Shown: one piece after another, positions 37,565 to 46,580 of the stretch
Numbering within the stretch: the stretch's first letter is position 1
How the letters are laid out: every line of letters begins with the position of its first letter
Source of the DNA: Brettanomyces bruxellensis
Lineage: Eukaryota > Ascomycota > Pichiomycetes > Pichiales > Pichiaceae
DNA length: 64,000 nt
Reading direction: 5' to 3'
NCBI RefSeq assembly: GCF_011074885.1
Contig: NC_054689.1
Location: 2,108,001-2,172,000, forward strand
The notes under the pieces: generated by a model
The model's input: the letters and a program-made list of their open reading frames with translations, nothing else
Told to the model about the DNA's origin: nothing
Database searches by the model: none
Position numbers and translations under genes: made by a program

Positions 37565-38643
37565 TTTGTTGAGGTTCTACAAGTTATATCATTCAATAAG
37601 ATTAGAAGTGCATTGTATCAGGGAAAAAGATAAGGTCTTCTACAATGAAATGAATAAATTAAAGTTTTTTTCAGAATATGTGTACTGATAAACCAAAAAG
37701 TTCATCACGTGATATGCAAGTTCTTTTAGTAACATAATTTTTGTAGAGTAAGTTGTGGAAAAATGATGTATCACAAAGCGATGTTCGATGAATATGAATC
37801 CATTAGTGATTATTGTAGAAGAGTGAAGCGATATTATTTACAAATCAATTTCAGTTTGCTGTTGTCACTAATATAAGCTTGGAATTTGTAAAGTTAGTCG
37901 TTTATAGTATTTCACATAAATATTGATTGAACTTAGTCCTTCCGTTCGTGATTCCTTTTAACTTGCAAATAATATTTCAATTCTTAACAGATATAACACG
38001 ATGTTCTGCAGTATATGTGGAAATTTTTGTTGGAGTCATCATCCAGTTTGGAATAGAAATACGAAAGACTTTGTTCTTGTAATATTTTAGTTAATTAGTT
38101 TAAGTGTGACGCCGTAGACGCGACTGTCGACGTATTTATTACAGTTCTGTTCAAATTTAGTATAATTATGTACTCAAATAATCAGGTTGAATTAAGTGTA
38201 TTCTAAACAAATGATAACTGTAACAATCCCTATCGCTTTCTATTAAAAACTCTTCAGAAATTTATCATGGAGGTATAATCAATCGTTCCGGAAGGAGTAT
38301 AAAAATAAATTCTATGGGAGTTTTCGTGCTCGAAGAATACGCCGAAATCTCAGTAAAATCAACCAATAAAAATCTTAGACTTGAGTAAGCGGGAATTGGC
38401 ACATCCTGCTGACGGGGTATTGGCCGATTTCTACGCGTTCATTTTTACTTCACTTTATTTCAATTTTCTTTCATTTGCTTCAATTCGTGGTATTTTTTCA
38501 CTTCTTCATACGGTACGAAAATTTTTTCCGCAGACAGACAGAAGTCAATTTAAGATCCGAAGAGGTGCCAAGTTCAACGTCGTCAGCAGTTTCGGGAAGC
38601 TTCAATTGAAATCATAAATATACCTGGAAACGGCAGTGATAAG
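37565..38643. other. Long region between the AHC1-like gene and PIS1 (divergent)
   Basis: At 1079 nt it is the longest gene-free stretch of the window. It contains TCACGTGA at 37705-37712, TTCCGGAA at 38286-38293 and a TATAAAAATA box at 38298-38307. An open frame at about 38382-38617 lacks an ATG start and a family match. I saw no tRNA box pattern. Confidence 0.5.
37705..37712. promoter_or_regulatory. E-box TCACGTGA
   Basis: Perfect palindrome containing CACGTG, 141 nt upstream of the AHC1-like ATG. Cbf1 and related bHLH factors bind RTCACRTG in yeasts; regulation is inference. Confidence 0.4.
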
Positions 38644-39324
38644 ATGACGGAAGAGAAAAAATCCCCAATTAAAAACACTGATATTTTCACCTTCATTCCC
38701 AATCTCATTGGGTATGGACGTGTGTTAACGTTGTTAGCATCTTGGCTTACCATGAAAAGCTATCCTCTTATTACAATGTTGGCATTTTACTCGACCTCGT
38801 GCTTGTTGGACGCTTTTGATGGCGCAGCAGCGAGAAAATACGGCCAATCAACTAAATTTGGAGCTGTTTTAGATATGGTGACAGACAGATCTTCGACCTG
38901 TTCCCTTATAGTGTTTCTTGGTATCATTTATCCAGACTGGTGCATACTTTGGCAGTTTTTAATCTCGTTGGATCTTTCATCTCATTATATGCACATGTAC
39001 GCTATGATCACAAGTGGTGCTTCTAGTCATAAGAGTGTTTCAAAGGATTCCAACATTTTGATGAGGCTTTACTACACGAACAGGAAGATTTTGTTCACTG
39101 TCTGTGCATTTAATGAGCTTTTTTATATTGCATTATACTTTGCTCATTACGATCTTGGTAACTTCCCTGGCACTTCCATTCCAACAGGTGTTATGCTTGC
39201 TTATATTTCGGCACCTACCTGGATCTTTAAGCAAATAATGAACGTGATTCAAATGGTGAACGCTGCTTTAATGATGTCTCACTTGGATGCACAGCAGTAC
39301 AACAAATTGCACAAATTAATTTGA
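38644..39324 (+). CDS. PIS1: Phosphatidylinositol synthase
   Basis: The 226-residue product (S. cerevisiae 220) is a CDP-alcohol phosphatidyltransferase joining CDP-diacylglycerol and inositol in the ER. The family motif DGxxAR(x8)GxxxDxxxD is complete: DGAAARKYGQSTKFGAVLDMVTD at about residues 59-81 (23 residues in all; key residues D, G, A, R, G, D, D). Several hydrophobic segments follow. The N-terminus is short and soluble (MTEEKKSPIKNTD), entering with IFTFIPNLIGYGRV. Confidence 0.96.
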   Translation: MTEEKKSPIKNTDIFTFIPNLIGYGRVLTLLASWLTMKSYPLITMLAFYSTSCLLDAFDGAAARKYGQSTKFGAVLDMVTDRSSTCSLIVFLGIIYPDWCILWQFLISLDLSSHYMHMYAMITSGASSHKSVSKDSNILMRLYYTNRKILFTVCAFNELFYIALYFAHYDLGNFPGTSIPTGVMLAYISAPTWIFKQIMNVIQMVNAALMMSHLDAQQYNKLHKLI

Positions 39325-39643
39325 AAAAGAATGTCATAGTTGTCTTTCCCCCTGTTATTTGAGATCTTTTATATCGTGTCTTTTTTGTCCGATAATTGAC
39401 AGCTGCACGTACTCTGACAAGATTCGAAACTAGAAGCAGAGTTACCTTCCGATAATCCTACTGAACTCTTATCTGTAGCTAGGCCACTTTCCCGTAGATT
39501 GTAGTTCACGAGTGTCGCTTGTGCCTTTTTATTGAGCTATTTTACTTATTCCCAAAAGGATGTAGTTTACAATTTATATATTATAATAGATGTGTAAGTG
39601 ACTAGCTAGTCTCGTGTATCCGATGTGCACTCGGCCCAGAAAT
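39325..39643. other. Convergent 3' region of PIS1 and POM34
   Basis: This 319-nt stretch shows no open frame or RNA that I can support. Confidence 0.5.
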
Positions 39644-41008
39644 TCAGTAGTGTGTCCTATCAAAGCTACTTGTCTTATCCAAAGGCGAATTTAATGTCCG
39701 GTCTAAGAAAGAACTTCTGTGTGTTCCATTTTGTCTATGTGCTGATAGGAGACGCTCCTTGATTTTCTCCGGAGATGAAGGCCCCTTATCCTTTGAAGGA
39801 GTGTTCAAATTTATCAAAGGTCTAACACCGGAGTTCTGAGTTAAACCGTTAAGTCTTGAAATATTCATGCTGGCAAAACTTCTTGAAATATCATTTTCTA
39901 TTCCAGATCTATTTGGGGACCCTGAATATTTTAAAATTGGTGGCTCCTCTTTCACCTCCGCCTTTCCTATAATGTTTGGTTCGTCAATATCATCCGTGCT
40001 ATGAATCTGGGGTAGGCCCAAAATCTTTCGTTGAGAATCCGTTAATGGTAAATCTAAGCATTTGTCCTGAGGCTTTAACAATCTCACAACTGCTATAAGT
40101 ATATTTAAAAGTAAGCCAACATAAATTGCGTAATTAACATAGCTCATGATGGTGAAAAGCGTGGTATCTTTGTTTCGCACGGAAGAACCTTTCAGTTCAA
40201 CTTTTATCCTCAAGAGGGTGACGATGGCACAAATAAGCTTGTAAAAAGTAAAAAGTAGCAAGCAAACGACCAACCGGCCCACTTCATAGCTTTTATTGAT
40301 CATTCTCTTCAGAGCGATTTTCATGTATGGGCTACCAAGGTCTGTATCATTATCCAACTTCTTATTTTGGGGCTTTTGTTTCCCATCGATCGTCCTGTTA
40401 TAGGAAGAAGACATCACATTATTGGGAGATAAAACAGGAGTCGTCCCAGGGGTGGTTCTCCTCGATCTAAAAACTGAACGATTGTAAATTTGAGAAAATA
40501 ACGTGGGGTCTTCTTTCTTTTCGGGTGTCATGCTAAGCTCTAATTGGTGCTGATGAATTTTCTCCTTCTGTTCGACCTTTTGCTTCAAACTGGAATATCT
40601 TTTCTGTGCATGTCCAAATAAGTCATCTCCAACATGAGCCGCATCCAAAAGCCGTTCCGTGATTTTCTTAATGCTGTCTTTTTGGATTGAATCAGCATCT
40701 GGTGTTGTTTCATTGTAAGTTAAGAAATCGTTTCGTCTAGGTGAGGTGCGAGATGACCTGAACGGGGATGATACAAGGGCCTTTATTGGAGTAAAGGACG
40801 TAATACCCTCTGATGGATGGACAGGATTTGATTTATCAAATATATTGCTTGAATTTTCAAGGCCTGAGCCCATCTCCGAATTAGACCATGTCGGCAACCG
40901 TTTATTACCACTTTTGGCCCTTCTAACTCTAGAGAATGTGTCTTCTGCAGATGATGCAAATGAGCTCGTGGAATTCGCCGACGGTGAAAGTTGAATTTTG
41001 TCTAACAT
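39644..41008 (-). CDS. POM34: Nuclear pore membrane protein Pom34-like
   Basis: The 454-residue product has two hydrophobic segments (VGRLVVCLLLFTFYKLICAI near 243-262 and YAIYVGLLLNILIAVVRLL near 290-310) separated by a short loop, followed by LPLTDSQRKILGLP, the short motif after the second segment in Pom34/NPCC proteins. Both ends are Ser/Thr/Pro-rich and phosphorylation-prone. Pom34 forms the transmembrane ring of the pore with Ndc1 and Pom152. It is longer than S. cerevisiae Pom34 (299) because of the N-terminal tail. Identity rests on topology and the motif. Confidence 0.75.
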   Translation of the reverse strand: MLDKIQLSPSANSTSSFASSAEDTFSRVRRAKSGNKRLPTWSNSEMGSGLENSSNIFDKSNPVHPSEGITSFTPIKALVSSPFRSSRTSPRRNDFLTYNETTPDADSIQKDSIKKITERLLDAAHVGDDLFGHAQKRYSSLKQKVEQKEKIHQHQLELSMTPEKKEDPTLFSQIYNRSVFRSRRTTPGTTPVLSPNNVMSSSYNRTIDGKQKPQNKKLDNDTDLGSPYMKIALKRMINKSYEVGRLVVCLLLFTFYKLICAIVTLLRIKVELKGSSVRNKDTTLFTIMSYVNYAIYVGLLLNILIAVVRLLKPQDKCLDLPLTDSQRKILGLPQIHSTDDIDEPNIIGKAEVKEEPPILKYSGSPNRSGIENDISRSFASMNISRLNGLTQNSGVRPLINLNTPSKDKGPSSPEKIKERLLSAHRQNGTHRSSFLDRTLNSPLDKTSSFDRTHY

Positions 41009-41335
41009 TTATATGTGGATGATCGATAAGAAACAAAAGAGCAAGAGTCCGACAGCTTTAGCCAACATTCACAAGTGTTGTTTATTTGAAGTGTACTTTA
41101 AATTAGAATGCAAGGGCCGAACGGATGAAAAAAATAAAAAAATAAAAAATAAAAAAATAAAAAAATAAAATAAAAAAATAAAAAAAGTCAGGAAGTTATA
41201 GTTACTTAGAAAAGGGGCTTCAACATCAACATTTAGCATATCAGTTATCAGTCTTTGCTTATTTCAAATAGAAAAGAACAGTACGTTTACATTGATTATA
41301 TCTGAATTAATTATGCCAACCCATAAACAGAAGGT
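41009..41335. other. POM34 promoter and MEU1 3' region with A-rich repeat
   Basis: It carries about 60 nt of (A5-7 T)n simple repeat at 41128-41187. No gene seen. Confidence 0.6.
41128..41187. repeat. (A5-7 T)n simple repeat
   Basis: Tandem AAAAAAT-like units, irregular in length. A similar tract is at 61504-61538. Confidence 0.8.
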
Positions 41336-42289
41336 TTACTCTAAAGGCCAATAGTTTGGGAAAAGATAATGCATTTTGATTGCAGCCCTTCTATCTCTTG
41401 CTGGCTTTTTCGTACTGACAGAAAACTTCATACTTCCATCCAAATCACCCCCAATTTCTCCGGATTTTATTTTTGGCTCCAATAGATCAATAAGTTTTTC
41501 AGCAACACGATGTGCATTATCTGTATTGGCCTTAAGATTCCCAACAACCTGTTCAACAGTAACAGGCTCTTCCGACTCATTCCAGGAATCGTAATCAGTA
41601 GACATACAAATCATCTGGTACGCTATCTCTGCTTCTCTTGCCAATTTGGACTCAGGAATGCATGACATATTAATAACATCACCACCCCACGACCTATACA
41701 ATTGTGATTCAGCTCTTGTAGAAAAGGCAGGTCCCTCCATGCAGACTAAAATCACATTCTTACCTTCAGTTTCCTTGGTATGAAGCTTAACACCATCGCC
41801 CTGCAAAATTTCTCTACAATGATCGCCAATCAATTTGTTTAATTTTGGATCGAAAGGCTCACCAAATCCAGCATGAGCGACAAAACCCTTGCAAAAGAAT
41901 GTAGACGAGCGAATACCTTTGGTTCGATCAATTATCTGATTTGGAACAACAAAATCTCGAGGCTTGATATGTTCTCTTAAGGAACCCACCGCACTAAATG
42001 CAAGTATTACTTTAACACCTAATCCTTTTAAAGCGGCGATATTAGCACGATATGGGACATCTGAAGGTAAAAGATCGTGATGAGGACCATGCCTGGCAAG
42101 AAACGCAATAGGAAATCCGCTGCTGGTACGTGCGATGGTAATTGGAGAGGATGGCTCACCCCAAGGTGTAGATATAATAAGTTTAGCGATTGGTTTCAAG
42201 GCAGCTAAGGAGTATAAGCCTGTTCCTCCAATAATTGCCAGAAGGACTGGCTCGTGAAATTCGTGCGCTAGTTTTGTCATAATTGGCAT
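41336..42289 (-). CDS. MEU1: S-methyl-5'-thioadenosine phosphorylase
   Basis: The 317-residue product (S. cerevisiae 337) phosphorolyses methylthioadenosine to adenine and methylthioribose-1-phosphate in methionine salvage. Family blocks: LAIIGGTGLYSL, FLARHGPHHDLLPSDVPYRAN, AFSAVGSLREHIKPRDFVVPNQIIDRT (27 residues; key SAVGSL and PxxQxIDRT), CMEGPAFSTRAES, INMSCIPESKLAREAEIAYQ and STDYDSW, then the LFPNYW end common in fungi. The start is the ATG at 42289; a second at 42280 is possible (MTKLAHEF). Confidence 0.95.
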   Translation of the reverse strand: MPIMTKLAHEFHEPVLLAIIGGTGLYSLAALKPIAKLIISTPWGEPSSPITIARTSSGFPIAFLARHGPHHDLLPSDVPYRANIAALKGLGVKVILAFSAVGSLREHIKPRDFVVPNQIIDRTKGIRSSTFFCKGFVAHAGFGEPFDPKLNKLIGDHCREILQGDGVKLHTKETEGKNVILVCMEGPAFSTRAESQLYRSWGGDVINMSCIPESKLAREAEIAYQMICMSTDYDSWNESEEPVTVEQVVGNLKANTDNAHRVAEKLIDLLEPKIKSGEIGGDLDGSMKFSVSTKKPARDRRAAIKMHYLFPNYWPLE

Positions 42290-42619
42290 TGATAGTTAGA
42301 TTCGGGCAAAGAGCGTTGGCAAATTTCAATTCCTTTTCCACTATTCAGCTAGTCGGAAGTACGGGCAAGAGGAAGGAAATATGAGAAAAAAAAAAACGTT
42401 GAGAGTTGTTGGATCTGGCGAAATATCGCAATTTCGCGATCAGGTGAAATATTTCCTTTCTCGACCCTATCAGCAAATTATCCATACAGACGGTATTAAG
42501 CTGGAAACTAACCGGTGCCAATTTCCTTTGCCAAGCACGTTCTCTAATTAAATAATATACATCATTAAATTGGTATGAGAAGAAGCATATCTAAAAATTT
42601 ACATGGTATCACTCCGTAA
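42290..42619. other. MEU1 promoter and TPP1 3' region
   Basis: It contains an ATCGC-N6-GCGAT inverted repeat (42425-42440) overlapping a CGCGAAA box on the minus strand. No gene seen. Confidence 0.5.
42432..42438 (-). promoter_or_regulatory. SCB-like CGCGAAA upstream of MEU1
   Basis: Exact match to the CRCGAAA Swi4/Swi6 box on the minus strand, 143 nt upstream of MEU1. A single 7-bp match in AT-rich DNA is weak evidence. Confidence 0.25.
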
Positions 42620-43381
42620 TCATTTTTCCTTAACATCTAAAAAGTACTGCTCCGGAGTGTAAAATTTAACACCAATCTTTTTTGCTATTCCAATATCACA
42701 CTCACTGAAATCTCCTGGTCTACCAGCAGCGTCCCCACAAAAAAAGCTGTCTTGATAAGAAACATCTTCCTTTGTGGCATTTATATCATTAAGAAGCTGC
42801 TGAAACATTCCTATATCTGGTTTGCGTGCTATTTTAGCCGCCTTTTTAGCAAGTACATTTTTATTCGCCTGCGGATCTCTGGTGGCAGCATAAATTACTA
42901 TTGGCAATGATGTCAAAGTGCTAAGTTTCTTTATGATGCTGGAAATTTTATGCGTGAATCCACTTAGACTTTTTGATCTCTTTGTGTTATTAATAGCTCC
43001 TTGATTTGTAAATATAGCAATGACTTTAATGGTATCATCGTTCGAATGAATTGTTTCTAATTCCTTAAGCCTTGAAACTACTTCAGGATATTTTATACAC
43101 CAATCCCACGCACCATGACCGAAACGTGTACCAGACTGCGTAGTTATGATGGTTTCATCCATATCAAAGCCTGCGATACTGTACTTTTTCCCTGTCAATG
43201 ATTTGTCACCTAACCTAATACTTAGAAATTTGTCATTATACATTCTAAGCATGTGCGACCCAATCCTCTCACAGTTTTTTCTATACCTAATTTCTTGATA
43301 GTGGTATACTTCCCCTCCTATTAGCATTGATTTAGGAATTGGCGGAAACGATTCATCCTCATTTTGCACAGGATTATTCAT
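42620..43381 (-). CDS. TPP1: DNA 3'-phosphatase Tpp1 (PNKP phosphatase family)
   Basis: The 253-residue product (S. cerevisiae 238) removes 3'-phosphates at DNA breaks in repair. HAD-type motifs are visible: motif I GFDMDETI with nucleophile D73 and D75; motif II in IAIFTNQGAIN; and CGDAAGRPGDFSECD, the metal-binding motif typical of the PNKP group. There is no C-terminal kinase domain, as in yeast Tpp1. The N-terminal ~65 residues are extra and not recognised. Confidence 0.92.
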   Translation of the reverse strand: MNNPVQNEDESFPPIPKSMLIGGEVYHYQEIRYRKNCERIGSHMLRMYNDKFLSIRLGDKSLTGKKYSIAGFDMDETIITTQSGTRFGHGAWDWCIKYPEVVSRLKELETIHSNDDTIKVIAIFTNQGAINNTKRSKSLSGFTHKISSIIKKLSTLTSLPIVIYAATRDPQANKNVLAKKAAKIARKPDIGMFQQLLNDINATKEDVSYQDSFFCGDAAGRPGDFSECDIGIAKKIGVKFYTPEQYFLDVKEK

Positions 43382-43700
43382 AATGATCCTTGGATGTTAT
43401 TCGATATAATTATGACTTCAATAGAAAATGAAATGTCCGTCGGAATTGAGCATAGGATTAACTGAAGACAGATTGATCGAGCTTTAATAAGGTGACTGCC
43501 AGAAACACCACTAAGAGAAAAATAACGGTAACCAAAAAAATAAGTGAAAAAACTGTAACAAATTACAGGGAACATACAGCGTGCATTAAAATTCCTACAA
43601 GCAATTTAATCCGAATTTACAGTTTAAATCCCGGTTTATCGTATGAATTATTAAATAATCGTGAGTATATATATATACAAGTTTTAGGCCTTCAAGTGCT
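43382..43700. other. TPP1 promoter and MRPS8 3' region
   Basis: AT-rich stretch of 319 nt; nothing recognised. Confidence 0.5.
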
Positions 43701-44171
43701 TTACGAAACTCGGCAAAGCAACTCACCGGTTAACTGTTTTTTCACGGCCTCGTAAAGATTCAACACATCTCCATTACTGGCTCTCACAAACACAACCTCA
43801 TCAGGTTTCATTGGCTTCACGAATCTAACTCTATTTCCTGCAGCAAAGTGAACAAGCTCGTCATTTGTCAAATGGACTCTTCTATTAGGTTTCGAAATAA
43901 GATGAATATGTGATAGCACTGGCTTATTATCTTTGTATTTCAGTCCAAGCCACAACCTCCTTGTGGACACATTGTCAGGAGTAACTTCTACCTGTTTAAT
44001 GTCTGGACCATTAATAGAGCCACGTTGAACGGAAGATATAAATCCTTCATTGTACAATCCTAACGCAATTTGCAAATGTAGTCGAGTATAGGGTATTTTA
44101 GCCAATGGTAACTTTGCCATCACACAATTCTGTAAATGGCTGCAAACATTTGCCAAGTTTACCAAAGACAT
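43701..44171 (-). CDS. MRPS8: Mitochondrial small-subunit ribosomal protein uS8m (Mrps8)
   Basis: The 156-residue product (S. cerevisiae 155) begins MSLVNLANVCSHLQNC, the conserved Mrps8 start, so the ATG at 44171 is used; the upstream open frame lacks an earlier ATG. Conserved blocks include STRRLWLGLKYKDNKPVLS, LISKPNRRVHL and the GELLCRV end of the uS8 fold. It is part of the central domain of the mitochondrial small subunit, binding rRNA. It is divergent from AIM36, another mitochondrial gene. Confidence 0.95.
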   Translation of the reverse strand: MSLVNLANVCSHLQNCVMAKLPLAKIPYTRLHLQIALGLYNEGFISSVQRGSINGPDIKQVEVTPDNVSTRRLWLGLKYKDNKPVLSHIHLISKPNRRVHLTNDELVHFAAGNRVRFVKPMKPDEVVFVRASNGDVLNLYEAVKKQLTGELLCRVS

Positions 44172-44481
44172 TCCTCCTAGAACCAAATGGTGAAGTAAGC
44201 TCACGTACTGCAAATATCTATACTATTTCAACGCTTTGTCCATAATTTTATGATGACTTGAGTTAATTAATACTTGTTTTTCTTCAATATTTGTATTTTT
44301 TTTTTTAATTCCAATTTTTTCTTCTTCAGCTTCAAAATTCAACTGCGTCCTTACATATGTCTAGTATCTTTTTTGACCTTCATAGCCAGAATACAGCATT
44401 ATCTAACACATTCTTCCCTTTGACTGAGCTTTCAACACCCAACTATACAAAGACAGTTGCACACAATCTAGTAGATGAAGA
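44172..44481. other. Divergent promoter between MRPS8 and AIM36
   Basis: 310 nt, with a T run near 44298; nothing else recognised. Confidence 0.5.
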
Positions 44482-45516
44482 ATGTTCAGAAATATACTGA
44501 GGTCATCGTTCAGAATAAGTTCTCGTTTTCCCGGAAAACAGATTCCAGGAATAATTAAAGAAGCCAAGCCTGTAATGGGAAGAAGGTACGCATCTGGATT
44601 CAAAGAGGAACTTGTTGATAAGAAGTTTGCGCTAAAATGGTTAGCCGTTGTCTCAATAGTTGGTACGGCTATTTTTGTTAAAGTGATTAGAAGAGTTAAG
44701 AATGAGCAAGATAATAATAGATTGAATATTAAAACAACGTACACCGAAGAGGAGTGGCATGAGCATTTACGGAAACTTCAGAAGAAGAAGTTCTCTTTTG
44801 AATCCGGTGAGGAATTTTACCTTTTCCCGTTTGCTTCCCACTCGGAGAAGAAAGTGACTGAGTTAGTCAATAAGCTGGGTGGATCTGATACTGTTGCCAC
44901 TGTAGACCTTAATGATTTGATTGCTGCTCAGTTGGCAGACAAATCTTCCAAGTTTGGTCATTTACTCCAGCAAACCTTGGAGAAGAAGGATGAGAAATCT
45001 AATACATGCTACTATAGCTTTACTTACGTTCTTTCACCAGGTGTTTTTACGCAGCTTGTGAAAGATAAAGCATTAGAACTAAGGGCTGAGCATCCAAAAT
45101 ATTCAAGATTTGTTTTATTAAATTATCCAAACACTATTGAAGAAGCCGTTCGGTTTGAACAGAAGGTTTCAAAGGTAAAAAAGCTAGTAGTTGGAGGAAA
45201 AGAGCCGAAGGACAACAGAATTATTGATTACTTTGACACCGTTGACAAGGTTACAAAGATTAATGATCTTTCGAAGCAGGAGCCAAAGATCATTAATAGA
45301 TCTTCCGCTGATTCATCAAATATAGTTAAAAGTGTATATACTGGAAGTTCATTACCCTGGGGTGCCTCAGAACCTCCTGCAGAGGCTCCAGCTATTCTAA
45401 AAGCTCAGTATAAATTAAGAAAAATGGGTCAACCAATTCGCAAATATGGTGAGAAGGACAAGGACGTTATCGAAAGACTATCATCTTTTGTATCCAGTGG
45501 TAATGGTAGCGCGTGA
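44482..45516 (+). CDS. AIM36: Mitochondrial inner-membrane protein Aim36-like
   Basis: The 344-residue product has a basic presequence (MFRNILRSSFRISSRF) and one membrane segment (~50-69, LKWLAVVSIVGTAIFVKVI). After it, TYTEEEWHEHLRKLQKKKFSF aligns with the LSEEEFENVVKGLKRRVAIF region of yeast Aim36, and RFVLLNYPNTIEEAVRFEQK with LVVVNFPHSIADATRFENE. The domain after the membrane segment is inferred to face the intermembrane space or matrix; this is not decided by sequence. It is longer than S. cerevisiae Aim36 (255) through a C-terminal extension of about 80 residues. The biochemical function of Aim36 is not established. Confidence 0.8.
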   Translation: MFRNILRSSFRISSRFPGKQIPGIIKEAKPVMGRRYASGFKEELVDKKFALKWLAVVSIVGTAIFVKVIRRVKNEQDNNRLNIKTTYTEEEWHEHLRKLQKKKFSFESGEEFYLFPFASHSEKKVTELVNKLGGSDTVATVDLNDLIAAQLADKSSKFGHLLQQTLEKKDEKSNTCYYSFTYVLSPGVFTQLVKDKALELRAEHPKYSRFVLLNYPNTIEEAVRFEQKVSKVKKLVVGGKEPKDNRIIDYFDTVDKVTKINDLSKQEPKIINRSSADSSNIVKSVYTGSSLPWGASEPPAEAPAILKAQYKLRKMGQPIRKYGEKDKDVIERLSSFVSSGNGSA

Positions 45517-45614
45517 TCTAGAAGGGATCTTGTACATATAAATTTGAGCTCTCTTGCCACCATATACATATTTATATAAAATTTCATGTAATGAATTCGG
45601 ACTTCCTTTACTTA

Positions 45615-46580
45615 TCATGGGCCTGTTAACTTTCTTGTGATTTCATCCGTGAATGCAAAATCGGAAGCTTGCGCATAAGAGTAAAAGTTTAAATCTGTTC
45701 TAAATTTTGCAAATAGGTGTGGCTTTTTGTGTATTATCTGGTCTCGGTTTAATGCCCAAAAAGTAAGTAAACCAATCTTCATCCGAAATGCAAAAGAGAC
45801 CATATGCCGCCAATCTTCCAAAGTGAATATGATGCCATCATCGTTTTGGCCAATCATTGGGCATAATCCCATCATTTTCCACACATCTTTTTTTGTTTTT
45901 CCAAATATTTTTTGTAAAATAGCATTTGATTCATGTATTATCTTAAAATTGTGCTCTTCCCATGTTCTATAATGACCTAAATCAGTATAAAAATCCATGA
46001 TCATTAAATTGATATATTTTATACGAATTTTTGCATCATTGAAAAGCTTTAAAACCTTTGCTGCATCATCACCTATTCCTATTTCATATTCTACGGGTAA
46101 AGTTATTGATATCCAAAAATTAGGACCATACTTTATAGATATCATCTTTATTATTTCCAATAATTTGCGCAACCTGTATTGATCAGTTAGTGCTTTCCCC
46201 TCAATGTCCAAATCAAGTCCTTTAAACCCGGCAGCAGCAATTAGTGTATCTAATTCTTTGAATTCCTCAACCACATTCAATTTAACTGAAGGATAGTGTC
46301 CATCAGCTCCGCCAATGGAAAGAATGACATTTCCTGGAAATTGTCTTATCTCTGGAATCCATTGTTCAATTTCATCATATGTTTCGTTGGTTAAAAAGGC
46401 TAGCATAACATAGTCAAAACACGTTTTTTCTTTGACATCTCTCAAGGATGAAATTTTGTACTTTTTATCATTTTTTAGGCACCACGAATAAATATATGGA
46501 GAGCAAATAGTCATTTTGCTTGTAGAGTAACGTTTTGTAAAACAGCAAAAATATGTGGTAAAAAAGTATGTAAACGTCAT
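45615..46580 (-). CDS. GH18 chitinase-like protein, bacterial-type subfamily
   Basis: The 321-residue product folds as a GH18 barrel by motif: VILSIGG (85-91), the catalytic GLDLDIEG with D123, D125 and E127, NLMIMDFYTD (191-200), LCPMIGQNDDGIIFTLEDW (~239-257) and TFWALNRD (273-280). The last blocks resemble bacterial (actinobacterial/ChiD-like) chitinases rather than yeast Cts1. The catalytic Glu is intact. The N-terminus (MTFTYFFTTYFCCFTKRYSTSK) is hydrophobic but not a convincing signal; a second ATG at 46514 gives MTICSPYIYSW, where the barrel begins. No chitin-binding domain or Ser/Thr linker is present, unlike Cts1. The gene looks more AT-rich than its neighbours. Hydrolysis of chitin or related glycans is inferred; transfer from bacteria is a hypothesis. 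Confidence 0.85.
   Translation of the reverse strand: MTFTYFFTTYFCCFTKRYSTSKMTICSPYIYSWCLKNDKKYKISSLRDVKEKTCFDYVMLAFLTNETYDEIEQWIPEIRQFPGNVILSIGGADGHYPSVKLNVVEEFKELDTLIAAAGFKGLDLDIEGKALTDQYRLRKLLEIIKMISIKYGPNFWISITLPVEYEIGIGDDAAKVLKLFNDAKIRIKYINLMIMDFYTDLGHYRTWEEHNFKIIHESNAILQKIFGKTKKDVWKMMGLCPMIGQNDDGIIFTLEDWRHMVSFAFRMKIGLLTFWALNRDQIIHKKPHLFAKFRTDLNFYSYAQASDFAFTDEITRKLTGP

Noticed and set aside
38382..38617. Open frame upstream of PIS1
   Set aside because: No ATG at the start and no recognisable product; may be 5' leader sequence.
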